Below are positions 1 through 9,856 of a DNA stretch of 64,000 nt, piece after piece. This DNA comes from Bifidobacterium sp. ESL0763 (GTDB lineage: Bacteria > Actinomycetota > Actinomycetes > Actinomycetales > Bifidobacteriaceae). The translations under genes were made by a program, and so were the position numbers. Numbering within the stretch: the first letter of the stretch is position 1; each line of letters starts with the position of its first letter. Below the pieces are notes generated by a model. The model worked only from the letters and a program-made list of their open reading frames with translations, was not told the origin of the DNA and searched no databases. The DNA is taken from the NCBI RefSeq assembly GCF_029433395.1, contig NZ_JAQTHW010000002.1:434001-498000 (forward strand), given 5' to 3'.

Positions 1-1
1 C

Positions 2-853
2 ATCACCGACCCCGGCAAGCTCGACGAGGCCTCGCGCATCATCATGGCCAAGGCCCGCACCATCGTCAGCTACATCTACCGCCGTCGCCGCGACGAGCCG
101 ATGCTCTACCCGGACGTGGCGCGCGGCTACGTCGACGACTTCCTGCGCATGTGCTTCGCCGTGCCCTACGAGCCCTACGAATCCGACGATCTTTCCATCC
201 ACGCGCTGGGCCGGCTGCTCATCATCCACGCCGACCACGAGCAGAACTGCTCCACCTCGGTGGTGCGCATCGCCGGCTCCGCGCACGCCAACCTCTATTC
301 GGCCATCGCGGCCGGGGTCAACGCGCTGTCAGGCCCGCTGCACGGCGGCGCCAACGAGGCGGTGCTGCGCCAGCTCGAGGTCATTCGTGATTCCGGCGAA
401 TCCGTCGCCAGCTTCGTCGAGGACGCGAAGAGGAACGGCACCCGCATCTCCGGTTTCGGCCACCGCGTCTACAAGTGCCACGACCCGCGCGCCGAGGTGG
501 CCAAGCACTATCTGCAGGAGCTGATGGCGCGCGGCGACGTGGACGACCGGCTTCCCGCCGACGAGCGCGCCCTGTTCGACATCGCCACGCAGCTGGAGGA
601 CATCGCCACGCACGACGACTACTTCGTCTCGCGCCATCTCTACCCGAACGTCGATTTCTACACCGGCCTTCTCTACCGGATCATCGGCTTCGAGCCGGCG
701 ATGTTCACCCCGCTCTTCGCGCTTGGCCGCATCCCCGGCTGGATCGCGCAATACCGCGAGATGCTGGCCGATCCCGGCACCAGGATCGGCCGTCCACGCC
801 AGGTCTACACAGGTAGGACCCGGCGCGACTACGTGCCCATGGACCAGCGGTAG
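2..853 (+). CDS. gltA: Citrate synthase, C-terminal part (5' end outside window)
   Basis: Condenses oxaloacetate with acetyl-CoA to citrate, the entry step towards 2-oxoglutarate and glutamate. The reading frame is open to the left window edge, so only the C-terminal two thirds is present. Visible family motifs in order: HADHEQNCST (substrate-binding His), GPLHGGANE (catalytic His), GFGHRVYK (oxaloacetate His and Arg), and NVDFYTG with the catalytic Asp. The protein ends with RPRQVYTG and a short tail, as type II bacterial citrate synthases do. It converges with dapD, with a shared inverted repeat between them. Function is secure from the motifs. The true start is not visible. Confidence 0.95.
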   Translation: MTDPGKLDEASRIIMAKARTIVSYIYRRRRDEPMLYPDVARGYVDDFLRMCFAVPYEPYESDDLSIHALGRLLIIHADHEQNCSTSVVRIAGSAHANLYSAIAAGVNALSGPLHGGANEAVLRQLEVIRDSGESVASFVEDAKRNGTRISGFGHRVYKCHDPRAEVAKHYLQELMARGDVDDRLPADERALFDIATQLEDIATHDDYFVSRHLYPNVDFYTGLLYRIIGFEPAMFTPLFALGRIPGWIAQYREMLADPGTRIGRPRQVYTGRTRRDYVPMDQR

Positions 854-870
854 GGCGACTATTCACCCAA

Positions 871-945
871 GCGAAAGGCCGGTCGAAGGCGTTTCGATAT
901 TGGCGTGGTACCAACGTTCGCAACGTCCGCCGACCGGCCTTTCGC
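871..945. terminator. Inverted repeat between convergent gltA and dapD
   Basis: A perfect 15-bp inverted repeat has arms 871–885 (GCGAAAGGCCGGTCG) and 931–945, with about 45 bases between. It lies exactly between two convergent genes and the arms carry AAAGG/CCTTT edges, so a bidirectional terminator is the simplest reading. The loop is long and there is no extended T run. Confidence 0.5.
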
Positions 946-964
946 CGTCAAAGCGCGGCATGGC

Positions 965-1966
965 TCAGTTCTTGTGCAGCTTCTCGTTCAGGGCGATGCC
1001 GACCTTGCGGTAGCGCGCCTCGATGGTGCCGCTCACCGAGTTGCGGATGAAGAGGATGTTGTCGCGTCCGGAGAGCTCCGAGCCCTTGACGACCTCGAGC
1101 GGCTCGCCGGCGGCGATCCTCGCCTTGTCGTGGATGGTGATCTTGGTACCGGCGGTGACGTAGAGGCCGGCCTCCACCACGCAGTTGTCGCCGAGGCTGA
1201 TGCCGATGCCGGCGTTCGCGCCCAGCAGGCTGTGCTCGCCGATGGAGTTGCGCAGCTTGCCGCCGCCCGAAAGCGTGCCCATGATCGACGAGCCGCCGCC
1301 GACGTCCGAGCCGTCGCCGACCACGACGCCCTGAGAGACGCGTCCCTCGATCATCGAGGTGCCGAGCGTGCCGGCGTTGAAGTTGACGAAGCCGGCGTGC
1401 ATCACGGTGGTGCCAGAGGCCAGGTGGGCGCCCAGCCGCACCCGGTCCGCGTCGCCGATGCGCACGCCGTCGGGCACCACGTAGTCGACCATGCGCGGGA
1501 ACTTGTCGACGCCGAGCACGTTGACCTCGACGCGGGGAGCGGCCATGCCACCCGCCAAGCCCGCCTTCGCCTGCGCGCCCATGACGTCCATCTTGCGCAG
1601 CGCGAAGTCCTCGACGGCGAACGGACCGTAGTTGGTCCACACCACGTTCGAAAGCGCGGCGAAGATGCCGTCGAGGTTCAGGGTGTTGGGCTTGGCCATG
1701 CGCATGCTCAGCAGGTGCAGGCGCAGGTAGGCGTCGGCCGCGTCGGCGATGGGGGAGTCGAGCCGGGAGACGGTGAATACCGGCATGCGGCGCACGCCAC
1801 GGGCGTCCGGCTCACTGTGCGCCAGCGCGTCGAATCCGTGGTTCGGGCGCTCGGCCTCTGCGGGTGCCGCGCCCAGCTCGAGCTTCGGGTACCAGACGTC
1901 CAACGTGTGGCCCGCCCCATCGATGGAGGCCAGGCCCCAGCCCCATGCCGTGCGTTCTTCGCTCAT
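965..1966 (-). CDS. dapD: Tetrahydrodipicolinate N-succinyltransferase
   Basis: Transfers succinyl from succinyl-CoA to tetrahydrodipicolinate in the lysine/diaminopimelate pathway, supplying peptidoglycan precursor. The 333-residue product matches the actinobacterial DapD type. It has an N-terminal domain starting [14 protein letters not shown] and a C-terminal left-handed beta-helix seen as short hexapeptide-type repeats ([48 protein letters not shown]). The start at 1966 is chosen because AAGGAG lies six bases upstream; a start five codons earlier would put this ribosome site inside the gene. It converges with gltA. Confidence 0.93.
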   Translation of the reverse strand: MSEERTAWGWGLASIDGAGHTLDVWYPKLELGAAPAEAERPNHGFDALAHSEPDARGVRRMPVFTVSRLDSPIADAADAYLRLHLLSMRMAKPNTLNLDGIFAALSNVVWTNYGPFAVEDFALRKMDVMGAQAKAGLAGGMAAPRVEVNVLGVDKFPRMVDYVVPDGVRIGDADRVRLGAHLASGTTVMHAGFVNFNAGTLGTSMIEGRVSQGVVVGDGSDVGGGSSIMGTLSGGGKLRNSIGEHSLLGANAGIGISLGDNCVVEAGLYVTAGTKITIHDKARIAAGEPLEVVKGSELSGRDNILFIRNSVSGTIEARYRKVGIALNEKLHKN

Positions 1967-2119
1967 GCTTCGCTCCTTCATGCTTCTGCTTTTGAGTGGA
2001 TGGTTGTGCCGTCCAGTCTATACGCGCGCCGCCGTGGCGTCGTCGGGATGTCAAGGAACAAGACGGTTTATGGGACGGCTTGCGCCGGAGATGGTAGCAA
2101 CGTCAGGGGTTATCGTGCC

Positions 2120-4417
2120 TCAGCGCCGACCGCTGTGGCGCGGCCCTGCCGATCCCGCCGTCCTGAAGCGGTTCGTCGCGGCCACGACGCCCAGGCAGGC
2201 CAGTGCGGCGGCCACGAGTTCCGCCAGATAGGCCCATGCGCGTCGGACGCCTGTGAGGGGAATGGCATGTCGCACCGAGCGAATGGTGACCGACTGTGGC
2301 GAGGAGACGTTGTGGGCATGGTCGGCGGTCGTGTCCTCGGCGCTCAGCGACGCCTGGCCGGCTCCGTGCCCGGCGGTCTGCGAGGTGGTGAACGACCATG
2401 AGCCGTCCGCTCCGCTGGTGGTGGTGTCGCTCTGTCCGTCGGGCCAGGTGGCCGTGACAATGACGTGCGCCTCTCCGGTTCCGCCGGCCTTGCCGAGGGC
2501 CTTGCCGCTCAGAGGTGTGCCGGCCATGATGGTGCCGTGGTCGAGCGTCAGCGCCGGGGCGGTGATGTCCACGTTCGCCGAGCCGCTGTCGGCGATTGAG
2601 GCCACGGTCTCGCCGTCGTTGGCCGCATCGGTGGTGTCGAGCTCGGCAGTGAACGAGGCGTCCACGCCGGTTCCGGTCGCGTCGGGGAAGAACGAGGCGG
2701 GCAGGGAGGCGGACCAGGTGTAGGAATCGGCGACCCCGGTGGGGCTCAGCACGACGCCGCCCTGGCAGTGGCTGGTCGACGGCGCGATGGTGGCGCAGAC
2801 GCGCACGGTGTCGCCGGCCTTCAGCCGTGTGGCGGTGCCGTCCACGCTCACCGCGCCGTCGGGCGTCGGCTGGTTGTGGTGCACGGTGATGGCGCCGATT
2901 TTGGGCATGGGCACGGTGGCCCACTGGGCGTAGAGGGTCTGCGGGCCGGCGGTGGGGCAGAGCTGTGAGCCTGCGGAGTATGTGGTGCCGGTGCCGCCGC
3001 GTTCGCTGTTCCAATCCCTGAAGACGCTGTGCGGCTTGCGCAGGCCGTGGCCTCCGGGCAGGGTCGAGGGCAGGTCGGTGAAGGTATCGGTGCTGGCGGG
3101 AGCTCCGGACCCGCCGTTGGCGTCGAAGGCGATGGTGGAGGCGACCCTGGTGACATAGGTGCCGGGCGAGCCCTGCCGGCTCAGGGAGGCGAGGTCGGTG
3201 TTGTGGCCGATGTAGGTGCCGTGCTCCGGCAGTGTGGTCGTGTTCGCGTCGTTGACGTGCACCCAGCCGATCGTGTTGCTTACCACGCTGAATGCCAGGG
3301 CGTTGAGATGGGTTCCAGAGCCGATGGTCAGCTTGCTCAGCCCCTGGGGCAGCGCCCTATCCATGATCGCAGACGAGTTTAGATTCCATCCGCTCAGATT
3401 CAGGTCGGTGACCGCGGAGCCGTTGAAGGCGTTGTTCATGTCCTGTACCTTGGAAGTGTTCCATTTCGAGACGTCGACGGAGGTGAGCGCTTTGGTATTG
3501 GTGAAGATCATCTGCATCTGGGTGACCTCGCTGGTGTTCCAATTCGAGACGTCCACCGATTCGAGGGCGTAGGCGTTGTGGAACGCGCCGCCGATGTAGA
3601 AGACCTTGGGCATGTCCCATTTCGAGACGTCCACATGGGTGAGGCTGTGTGTCTCCTCGAACATGCTGCCGATGCTCGTGGCGCTGCGCATGTCCCATTT
3701 CGACACGTCGATGGAGGAGAGCTTGGTGGCGAACCAGAACATGCCGCCGAAGATCATGACCTTTCCCGTGTCCCATTTTGAAACGTCGAGCGCGCCCAAG
3801 GCGTACGTCCTTTGGAATGTGGCGTTGAAATCGGTGGCGGCTCCGGTCTGCCAGTCGGCGCAGTCCACCGATTCGAGACGCTGGTCGTTGGTGAACATGT
3901 AGGAGGCTCCGTAGTCCTTCAACGTGAAGGTGTGGCCGTCGCAAGACATGGAACGCAGTGCTGGCATGTCCGAGAAGAGGCCGACATAGTGGTGGCCGTC
4001 GTAGTTCAGGTTGGTGGCGTCGGCCCCCTGGTGGCTGGCGGTCACCGTCAGGTCGCCTTCGAGCCGGATGGTAGTGATGGCGTCGGCGTAGGCCTTGTTG
4101 GTGATCCATGGGATGTCACTGGCGAGCACGCGTGGTCGGATGTCCGGCGAGGTGCCCGCCGAAAAATGCAGTGTGCAGCTACTTGAGCCGTCGTCGCTGA
4201 TCCACCAGGTCGAGCTGCCCCAGGCGGCCGGGGATGTGGACACGCATGCCGAAATGGGGTCTAAGGTATCGGATACCGAGCGTGGAGAGATGGACGATGC
4301 GGTTTTTCGTGAGGGGGTGAGCGCAGTGGCATTCGGCACCATCGCCGTCAGAGAGAACAGGGTGGCGGCAAGCGTCAGCAGCGACATGACGCCGCGCAGG
4401 ATGCCGATGCCTCTCAT
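2120..4417 (-). CDS. Large secreted DUF285/BspA-like surface protein with sortase-type tail
   Basis: A 765-residue cell-surface protein. Residues 1–33 form a signal peptide (MRGIGILRGVMSLLTLAATL...). Roughly residues 120–350 carry tandem DUF285/BspA-type units, each with a core like DVSKWDTGKV or DVSNWNTSEV about every 24 residues. An InlB B-repeat/Flg_new-like segment follows (IAFDANGGSGAP ... TLYAQWA, about 425–500), then an Ig-like adhesin region. The C-terminus has IPLTG, a hydrophobic stretch (YLAELVAAALACLGVVAA) and a basic tail, which is a cell-wall sorting signal with I in place of the usual L of LPXTG. Family knowledge suggests host or mucus adhesion; the ligand is unknown. AAGGGA precedes the ATG. 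No sortase gene is next to it. Confidence 0.85.
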   Translation of the reverse strand: MRGIGILRGVMSLLTLAATLFSLTAMVPNATALTPSRKTASSISPRSVSDTLDPISACVSTSPAAWGSSTWWISDDGSSSCTLHFSAGTSPDIRPRVLASDIPWITNKAYADAITTIRLEGDLTVTASHQGADATNLNYDGHHYVGLFSDMPALRSMSCDGHTFTLKDYGASYMFTNDQRLESVDCADWQTGAATDFNATFQRTYALGALDVSKWDTGKVMIFGGMFWFATKLSSIDVSKWDMRSATSIGSMFEETHSLTHVDVSKWDMPKVFYIGGAFHNAYALESVDVSNWNTSEVTQMQMIFTNTKALTSVDVSKWNTSKVQDMNNAFNGSAVTDLNLSGWNLNSSAIMDRALPQGLSKLTIGSGTHLNALAFSVVSNTIGWVHVNDANTTTLPEHGTYIGHNTDLASLSRQGSPGTYVTRVASTIAFDANGGSGAPASTDTFTDLPSTLPGGHGLRKPHSVFRDWNSERGGTGTTYSAGSQLCPTAGPQTLYAQWATVPMPKIGAITVHHNQPTPDGAVSVDGTATRLKAGDTVRVCATIAPSTSHCQGGVVLSPTGVADSYTWSASLPASFFPDATGTGVDASFTAELDTTDAANDGETVASIADSGSANVDITAPALTLDHGTIMAGTPLSGKALGKAGGTGEAHVIVTATWPDGQSDTTTSGADGSWSFTTSQTAGHGAGQASLSAEDTTADHAHNVSSPQSVTIRSVRHAIPLTGVRRAWAYLAELVAAALACLGVVAATNRFRTAGSAGPRHSGRR

Positions 4418-4547
4418 GTCTTTCCCTTGTGTGCTCGCCTAATCTCTTGGTATGTCATCAGTATAGTCATCGAACCGGAGAGAACTGTCTTGCGCAGCCT
4501 CTGTCGTCGGACCATGAAATCCCATAGGGCCGATACAATGGGTGGCT

Positions 4548-4679
4548 GTGAAGGATTACAGGAACGAACGCGAACGCCGCGAGAGCCGTCGCCGCAACAT
4601 CGTGCGTGCGGTGTGCGTGGTCGTCGCCGCGGCCATGCTGGTGGCCCTGGTGGTTCCTGCGATCTACGCGGGTCTTTGA
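4548..4679 (+). CDS. Small single-pass membrane protein, unknown function
   Basis: A 43-codon gene starting GTG, product MKDYRNERERRESRRRNIVR followed by a hydrophobic helix (AVCVVVAAAMLVALVVPAIYA) and stop. The strongly basic, arginine-rich N-terminal 20 residues should stay cytoplasmic. A -10-like TACAAT (4534–4539) sits only eight bases before the GTG, so the mRNA may be leaderless, which is common in actinobacteria. It stands alone between the divergent surface protein gene and prfB. I do not recognise a named family. Coding is supported by the basic-then-hydrophobic pattern, the GC-rich third positions and the promoter position. Confidence 0.6.
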   Translation: MKDYRNERERRESRRRNIVRAVCVVVAAAMLVALVVPAIYAGL

Positions 4680-4867
4680 CGTCACCGCATGCGCGTCGCG
4701 GCGATGCGGAGGCGTGACGGATGGCCATCGCAGGCCTTTCGCCAGGTTCCGGCGGTGATTCGGCAACGGATTGCCGGTCATCTTTCCGATCGCTCGTCTG
4801 ACGCGGGACGCGGATCGTCCGGCAGGTTTTCGATAACGGTAGACAACGGTATATAAGGTGGAACACG

Positions 4868-6016
4868 ATGGCAGAATTTGATTTTTCACAGGCGCTGGGC
4901 GAGGCCCGCGCGAAATACGGGACGATCGAGAAGGCGCTTGACGTCGACCGGCTCAAGGGCGAGGTCGCCGAGCTGGAGCAGGAGGCCTCGCAGCCGAATC
5001 TCTGGGACGACGTGGAGCACGCGCAGAAGATCACCAGCCGGCTCTCGGGCAAGCAGAACCTGATCAAGAGGCTCTCCTCGCTCTCCGGCCGCCTCGACGA
5101 CATCGAGACGCTCTACGAACTGGGGCAGGAGGAGGACGACCCCGACTCGATGAAGGAGGCCCAGAAGGGCGTCGAAGAGCTGCAGAAGGACCTCGACGAG
5201 ATGGAGATCCAGACCCTGCTCGACGGCGAGTACGACGAGCGCAGCGCGGTGGTGACCATCCGTTCCGGCGCCGGCGGCGTGGACGCGGCCGACTTCGCGC
5301 AGATGCTGCTGCGCATGTACATGCGCTGGGCCGAGCGCAACGGCTATAAGGCCAAGGTGATGGACACCTCCTACGCCGAGGAGGCCGGCATCAAGTCCGC
5401 CACCTTCCAGGTCGACGCCCCCTACGCCTATGGCCGCCTTTCCGTGGAAGGCGGCACGCACCGTCTGGTGCGCATCTCGCCCTTCGACAACCAGGGCCGC
5501 CGCCAGACCAGCTTCGCCGCCGTCGAGGTGGTGCCGCTGGTCGAGGAGACCGACCACATCGACATCCCCGACTCCGACATCCGCGTGGACACCTACTGCT
5601 CCTCGGGCCCCGGCGGCCAGGGCGTCAACACCACCTATTCCGCGGTGCGCATCACCCATCTGCCCACTAACATCGTGGTGACGATGCAGGACGAGCGCAG
5701 CCAGATCCAGAACCGTGCCGCCGCCATGGCCGTGCTGCAGTCGCGCCTGTTGGTGCTGCGCCACGAGGCCGAGGCCAAGAAGAAGAAGGAGCTGGCCGGC
5801 GATATCAAGGCCAGCTGGGGCGACCAGATGCGCTCCTACGTGCTGCACCCCTACCAGATGGTCAAGGACCTGCGCACCGGCTACGAAACCAGCCAGACCC
5901 AGGCCGTCTTCGACGGCGACATCGACGGGTTCATCGACGCGGGCATCCGCTGGCGCCACGAGAACCGCCGCCAGGCCGAGTTGGAGGCCGAGCAGGCCGG
6001 CGACGACAAGCGCTGA
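4868..6016 (+). CDS. prfB: Peptide chain release factor 2
   Basis: Recognises UGA and UAA stop codons in the ribosomal A site and triggers hydrolysis of peptidyl-tRNA. The 382-residue protein shows the coiled N-terminal domain, the codon-reading segment with the RF2-specific SPF tripeptide ([15 protein letters not shown]), and the catalytic GGQ loop ([17 protein letters not shown]). The frame is continuous with no in-frame TGA near codon 26, so the autoregulatory frameshift of many bacterial prfB genes is absent. The AAGGTGG ribosome site lies just upstream of the ATG. It leads into ftsE with a 90-base gap, the usual actinobacterial order prfB–ftsE–ftsX. Confidence 0.97.
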   Translation: MAEFDFSQALGEARAKYGTIEKALDVDRLKGEVAELEQEASQPNLWDDVEHAQKITSRLSGKQNLIKRLSSLSGRLDDIETLYELGQEEDDPDSMKEAQKGVEELQKDLDEMEIQTLLDGEYDERSAVVTIRSGAGGVDAADFAQMLLRMYMRWAERNGYKAKVMDTSYAEEAGIKSATFQVDAPYAYGRLSVEGGTHRLVRISPFDNQGRRQTSFAAVEVVPLVEETDHIDIPDSDIRVDTYCSSGPGGQGVNTTYSAVRITHLPTNIVVTMQDERSQIQNRAAAMAVLQSRLLVLRHEAEAKKKKELAGDIKASWGDQMRSYVLHPYQMVKDLRTGYETSQTQAVFDGDIDGFIDAGIRWRHENRRQAELEAEQAGDDKR

Positions 6017-6106
6017 GCGGATGCCTGGTGGATGCCACGGCGCTTCGCGGCCGTGGGGTTCGTACAATATAGTATGTTCGCTTGAAAACGAGGTAAGGAC
6101 GGCAAC

Positions 6107-7381
6107 ATGGCGTTGATTACATTGGATCAGGTCACCAAGATCTATCCCAAGGGCACGCGTCCGGCGCTGGACCGCGTCAACCTGAGCGTGGACCGCGGCG
6201 ACTTCGTCTTCCTGGTCGGCGCCTCCGGTTCCGGCAAGACCACGCTGCTGAGCCTGCTGTTGTGCGAGGAGGAGGCCACCGACGGCGAGATCCGCGTGGC
6301 CGGCAACGACCTGCGCCGCCTCACCTCGCGCCAGATCCCGCAGTACCGTCGTTCCATCGGCTTCGTCTTCCAGGACTACAAGCTGCTCAACAACAAGACC
6401 GTCTGGCAGAACGTCGCCTTCGCGCTCGAGGTCATCGGCACCCGCCGCTCGACCATCAAGTCGCTGGTGCCCAAGGTCCTCGAGACCGTGGGGCTCACCG
6501 GCAAGGAGAAGAACTATCCGCGCGAGCTCTCCGGCGGCGAGGCGCAGCGCGTGGCCATCGCCCGCGCCTACGTCAACCATCCGCAGATCCTCTTGGCCGA
6601 CGAGCCCACCGGCAACCTCGACCCCACCACCTCGCTGGGCATCATGGAGGTGCTCGACGCCATCAACCGCACCGGCACCACTATCGTGATGGCCACCCAC
6701 AACGAGGAGATCGTCAACTCCATGCGCAAGCGCGTCGTGGAGCTGCACGAGGGCTCGATCGTGCGCGACGAGCAGAACGGCAGCTACGATTCAGCGCTCT
6801 ACTTCCCCGACGCCGAGGTGGAGTCGAAGGCCAAGAGCGTCATCAATCCGTATATGAAGAATGGCGGTGCGCAGCTGCAGGCCGCCAAGGCCGCCAACGG
6901 CCAGGGCGGCGACCGCGCCACATCGGCCAGCGAGGCCGTCGACGCCGTCGCCGACGCGGTGGGGCAGGGGACCGGCGAGGACAGCGGCATCGCCAGGCTG
7001 GCCAACTCCGTGCACTCCGGCAGGACCGGCCACTACGGCGAGGCCTTCCAACCCGCCGAGTCCACCATGACCTGGGGCAAGGGCCTGAGCGAGGCCGAGG
7101 TCACCGGCGTGCGCGACGCGATCAGCGACCGTACCATCATCGACGCGGACGCCGGCGAGAGCAAGCCTGCCGCGGGCGGTGCCAATGCCGGTGATGCCAA
7201 TGCCAACGCCGCCGCCAACGCGGGCAGCGCCAAGCCTTCCGTCTCGCCGTCGCTGCCTCCGGTGCCACCCGCGCCAAACGGCGATTCCGGCGATGCCAAG
7301 GGCAAGGCCTCGAAATACGACGACCGCGCCCGGGGCGGCCAGAGCAACGCGAACGGCGGCAAGAAGGAGAATCAGCGATGA
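6107..7381 (+). CDS. ftsE: Cell-division ABC ATPase FtsE with long C-terminal extension
   Basis: The ATPase of the FtsEX complex, which transmits ATP hydrolysis across the membrane to activate a peptidoglycan hydrolase at the septum. Residues 1–230 are a standard FtsE: Walker [11 protein letters not shown]-loop FVFQDYK, signature LSGGEAQR, Walker [13 protein letters not shown], and switch His in ATHNEE. Unlike ordinary FtsE of about 230 residues, the product continues to 424 residues with a low-complexity tail rich in Ala, Gly and Asn. The stop overlaps the ftsX start by ATGA, so the two are translationally coupled. TACAAT/TATAGT motifs at about 6063–6075 could form its promoter. Confidence 0.96.
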   Translation: MALITLDQVTKIYPKGTRPALDRVNLSVDRGDFVFLVGASGSGKTTLLSLLLCEEEATDGEIRVAGNDLRRLTSRQIPQYRRSIGFVFQDYKLLNNKTVWQNVAFALEVIGTRRSTIKSLVPKVLETVGLTGKEKNYPRELSGGEAQRVAIARAYVNHPQILLADEPTGNLDPTTSLGIMEVLDAINRTGTTIVMATHNEEIVNSMRKRVVELHEGSIVRDEQNGSYDSALYFPDAEVESKAKSVINPYMKNGGAQLQAAKAANGQGGDRATSASEAVDAVADAVGQGTGEDSGIARLANSVHSGRTGHYGEAFQPAESTMTWGKGLSEAEVTGVRDAISDRTIIDADAGESKPAAGGANAGDANANAAANAGSAKPSVSPSLPPVPPAPNGDSGDAKGKASKYDDRARGGQSNANGGKKENQR

Positions 7382-8301
7382 GAATGAGGTTCATACTTTC
7401 CGAGACCTGGACGAGCCTTCGCCAGAACGTCTCCATGATTCTTTCGGTCATGCTCGTCACCTTCATCTCCTTCGTCTTCATCGGCGCCTCGGGCCTCATG
7501 CAGGCCCAGGTCACCAAGGCCAAGGGCGATTGGTACAAGGAGGTCGAGGTGGTCGTCTGGCTCTGCCCGGACGGCACCAGCCAGTCCGCCAACTGCTCGG
7601 CCGGCAAGGCCCCGAGCAAGCAGGAGGTCGTGCAGCTCGAGGAGAAGATCCACCGCGACCTCAACAACGAGGTCTCCAAGGTCACCTACGTGAGCCGCGA
7701 GGACTTCTACAAGCACACCTTCCTGAAGCAATACCCCAACGGCGTCTACCAGGGCCGCACCCTGACCGCCGCCGACATGCAGGCCTCGCTGCGGCTGAAG
7801 CTGCGCGATCCCACCAAGTACCAGGAGGTCTCCGAAACCCTGACCGGCAGCAACGGCGTCGAGGAGGTGCTCGACCAACGCCAGATCTTCGACCCGGTCT
7901 TCAACATCCTCAACAAGGCCACCGTCGTCACCGTGGTGCTGGCGGTGGTGATGGTGGTGGTCGCGGTCATGCTCACCGGCACCACCATCAGGATGAGCGC
8001 GGCGAGCAGACGCAACGAGACCGAGATCATGCGCCTGGTGGGCGCCTCGAACTGGACGATTCGGTTGCCCTTCATCCTCGAGGGCGTCTTCGCCTCGCTC
8101 GTCGGCTCGCTGCTTTCGGCCGGCACCCTGAGCCTGATCGTCAAGGTGTTCATCACCGACTGGCTCGCCCGCACGGTGCAGTGGATGCCCTATATCGACC
8201 AGAGGACGGTGTGGCTGATGGCCCCGGTGCTGGTGGTCGGCGCGGTGCTGCTCTCCGCATGCGCCTCGGCGGTCTCGCTGCGCCGCTATCTCAAGGCCTG
8301 A
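7378..8301 (+). CDS. ftsX: Cell-division membrane protein FtsX
   Basis: The membrane half of FtsEX. The 307-residue product has one helix near the N-terminus (about 20–42), an extracellular domain of about 130 residues, and three further helices (about 180–205, 235–260, 280–300), with FtsX/MacB-type cytoplasmic segments such as [14 protein letters not shown]. The outer domain contains two cysteines (LCPDG and NCSAG) that could pair. It starts within the ftsE stop codon. The following CHAP gene is the likely hydrolase partner, analogous to PcsB in streptococci and RipC in mycobacteria. Confidence 0.95.
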   Translation: MRMRFILSETWTSLRQNVSMILSVMLVTFISFVFIGASGLMQAQVTKAKGDWYKEVEVVVWLCPDGTSQSANCSAGKAPSKQEVVQLEEKIHRDLNNEVSKVTYVSREDFYKHTFLKQYPNGVYQGRTLTAADMQASLRLKLRDPTKYQEVSETLTGSNGVEEVLDQRQIFDPVFNILNKATVVTVVLAVVMVVVAVMLTGTTIRMSAASRRNETEIMRLVGASNWTIRLPFILEGVFASLVGSLLSAGTLSLIVKVFITDWLARTVQWMPYIDQRTVWLMAPVLVVGAVLLSACASAVSLRRYLKA

Positions 8302-8403
8302 GCGACGGTCGCGCCGAAATGTGAAGGATTATCAAAGGGAAATAACGCCCGTTCGGGCGGTATGGTTACAATGGTAAGTCCAAAGGTAGGAAAGGTGAGT
8401 TCC

Positions 8404-9729
8404 ATGCTCAAGCAGAAATGGATCAGCGCGGCTTCCAGCATGCTGCTGGCCACCGCCACGGTGTGTGGCGCGGCGGCCATGTCCATGACGGCCAGCGTGC
8501 CGCAGGCCCAGGCATCCACCCAGAGCGATTACCAGCAGGCTTCGGCCACCGAGGCGGACCTCAAGAGCCAGCTGGCCGGGGTCGACAGCGATCTGGCCAA
8601 CCAGATCCTCGAGCTCAACGACCTGACGAACAACAAGATCCCCGCGGCCCAGGCGGCGGCCCAGAACGCCCAACAGGGCGCCGACCAGGCCAAGAGCCTG
8701 GCGCAGGCCACCTCCGACCGTCTCGCCGCGGCGCAGAAGGACAAGTCGGACCTCGAGGCGAAGATCAAGAAGACCGGCGTCGATTTCGACGACGCCAAGG
8801 CCGGAGTCGCCGCCCAGGCGCGCGAGAGCTTCCATGGCTCGCACGCGGCCGACGTGATGGACGTGGTCACCAAGTCCGGCACCACCAAGGACTTCGTCGA
8901 CAAGATGCAGTCCTCGGCGGCCGTCACCCGCAGCGAGGCCAACGCGGCCGACGCCGACGCCAACACCCTCGGCACCTCGATGAACCGCAAGCAGCGCCTG
9001 AACGCCATCGAGACACAGATTTCCAAGCTCAAGGACCAGGCCGACAGCCAGGCCGCCAGCGCGCAGCAGGCCGCCGAATCGGCGCAGGCCCAGCAGAGCA
9101 GTCTGCAGGCCCTGCGCGACCAGGGCGCCCAAGCCCGTGCGAGCCTCGAGGCCCAGAAGAGTTCGCTGACCACGCAGTCCTCGCAGCAGGCGGCCCAGCT
9201 GGCCATCCTGCAGTCGCAGGTGGATGCGGAGAACGAGCAGTTCGGCAACCAACAGGCGGATCCCACCCAGGGCACCAGCCAGCAGGGCAGCGCCGGCAAC
9301 GTGCAGAGCAATCCCTCGCCTGTGGCCGCGGCTCCCTCGCCGGTCTACGGCGGTGGCGGCCATCCCTCCGGTGACTCGGGCAACGCCTATCCGCCGCGCC
9401 AGTGCACCGAGTGGGCCTATCTGCGTCGCCACCAGCTCGGCCTGCCCGTGGGCTCCTACTTCGGCAACGGCGGCTCGTGGGCCAATTCCGCCCGCGCGCT
9501 CGGCTACCAGGTCGACCGGACGCCTTCCTACGGCGCCATCGTGGTCTTCTATCCCGGCCAGAGCGTCGGTGGCCATTGGATCGCCGACCCCTACTACGGC
9601 CACGTCGCCATCGTCGAGGGCGTGTGGGGCAACACCATCGCCATCTCCGAGGGCGGCACCGGATTCGCCACCTTCCCGGCCAACGAGGTGCTCAACGACG
9701 CCTACAACTACGAATACATCCACAACTGA
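8404..9729 (+). CDS. Secreted coiled-coil CHAP-domain peptidoglycan hydrolase
   Basis: A 441-residue secreted hydrolase. The signal peptide is MLKQKWISAASSMLLATATV onward, with cleavage likely after AQA. A long Ala/Gln/Lys-rich coiled coil follows (about 40–280), then a Pro/Ser/Gly linker, and a C-terminal CHAP domain with catalytic Cys334 in RQCTEWAY and His in YYGHVAIVEG. The layout matches PcsB-type hydrolases that dock by the coiled coil onto FtsX, and the gene directly follows ftsEX. The start at 8404 is preferred over an ATG at 8362 because a -10-like TACAAT (about 8367–8372) would put the mRNA start after 8362, and AAAGGTGAG precedes 8404. Confidence 0.88.
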   Translation: MLKQKWISAASSMLLATATVCGAAAMSMTASVPQAQASTQSDYQQASATEADLKSQLAGVDSDLANQILELNDLTNNKIPAAQAAAQNAQQGADQAKSLAQATSDRLAAAQKDKSDLEAKIKKTGVDFDDAKAGVAAQARESFHGSHAADVMDVVTKSGTTKDFVDKMQSSAAVTRSEANAADADANTLGTSMNRKQRLNAIETQISKLKDQADSQAASAQQAAESAQAQQSSLQALRDQGAQARASLEAQKSSLTTQSSQQAAQLAILQSQVDAENEQFGNQQADPTQGTSQQGSAGNVQSNPSPVAAAPSPVYGGGGHPSGDSGNAYPPRQCTEWAYLRRHQLGLPVGSYFGNGGSWANSARALGYQVDRTPSYGAIVVFYPGQSVGGHWIADPYYGHVAIVEGVWGNTIAISEGGTGFATFPANEVLNDAYNYEYIHN

Positions 9730-9756
9730 CCGATAGCTTTCGGGAAGTTCGACTCG

Positions 9757-9785
9757 GGCGCGCCATTCGCAAAGGATGGCGCGCC
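9757..9785 (+). terminator. GC-rich hairpin after the CHAP gene
   Basis: A perfect 10-bp stem, GGCGCGCCAT (9757–9766) with ATGGCGCGCC (9776–9785) and a 9-base loop, lies 28 bases after the CHAP stop. There is no T run, so termination is only probable. Confidence 0.45.
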
Positions 9786-9856
9786 TGTGTTATGGTCGGA
9801 CTGTCATGCCATCCGGGCGTCGGGATGACGAACACGAACAAGGAACGGGCTTTCAC

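Noticed and set aside
2103..3014. Minus-strand frame overlapping the surface-protein gene, rich in His and Arg
   Set aside because: Alternative frame of the surface protein; no start signal, composition typical of frame-shifted GC-rich coding DNA.
4868..4960. Programmed frameshift in prfB
   Set aside because: The frame is continuous, without an in-frame TGA or a CTTTGA slippery site near codon 26.
4886..6748. Minus-strand open frame opposite prfB and ftsE
   Set aside because: Antisense shadow; prfB and ftsE are certain from their motifs.
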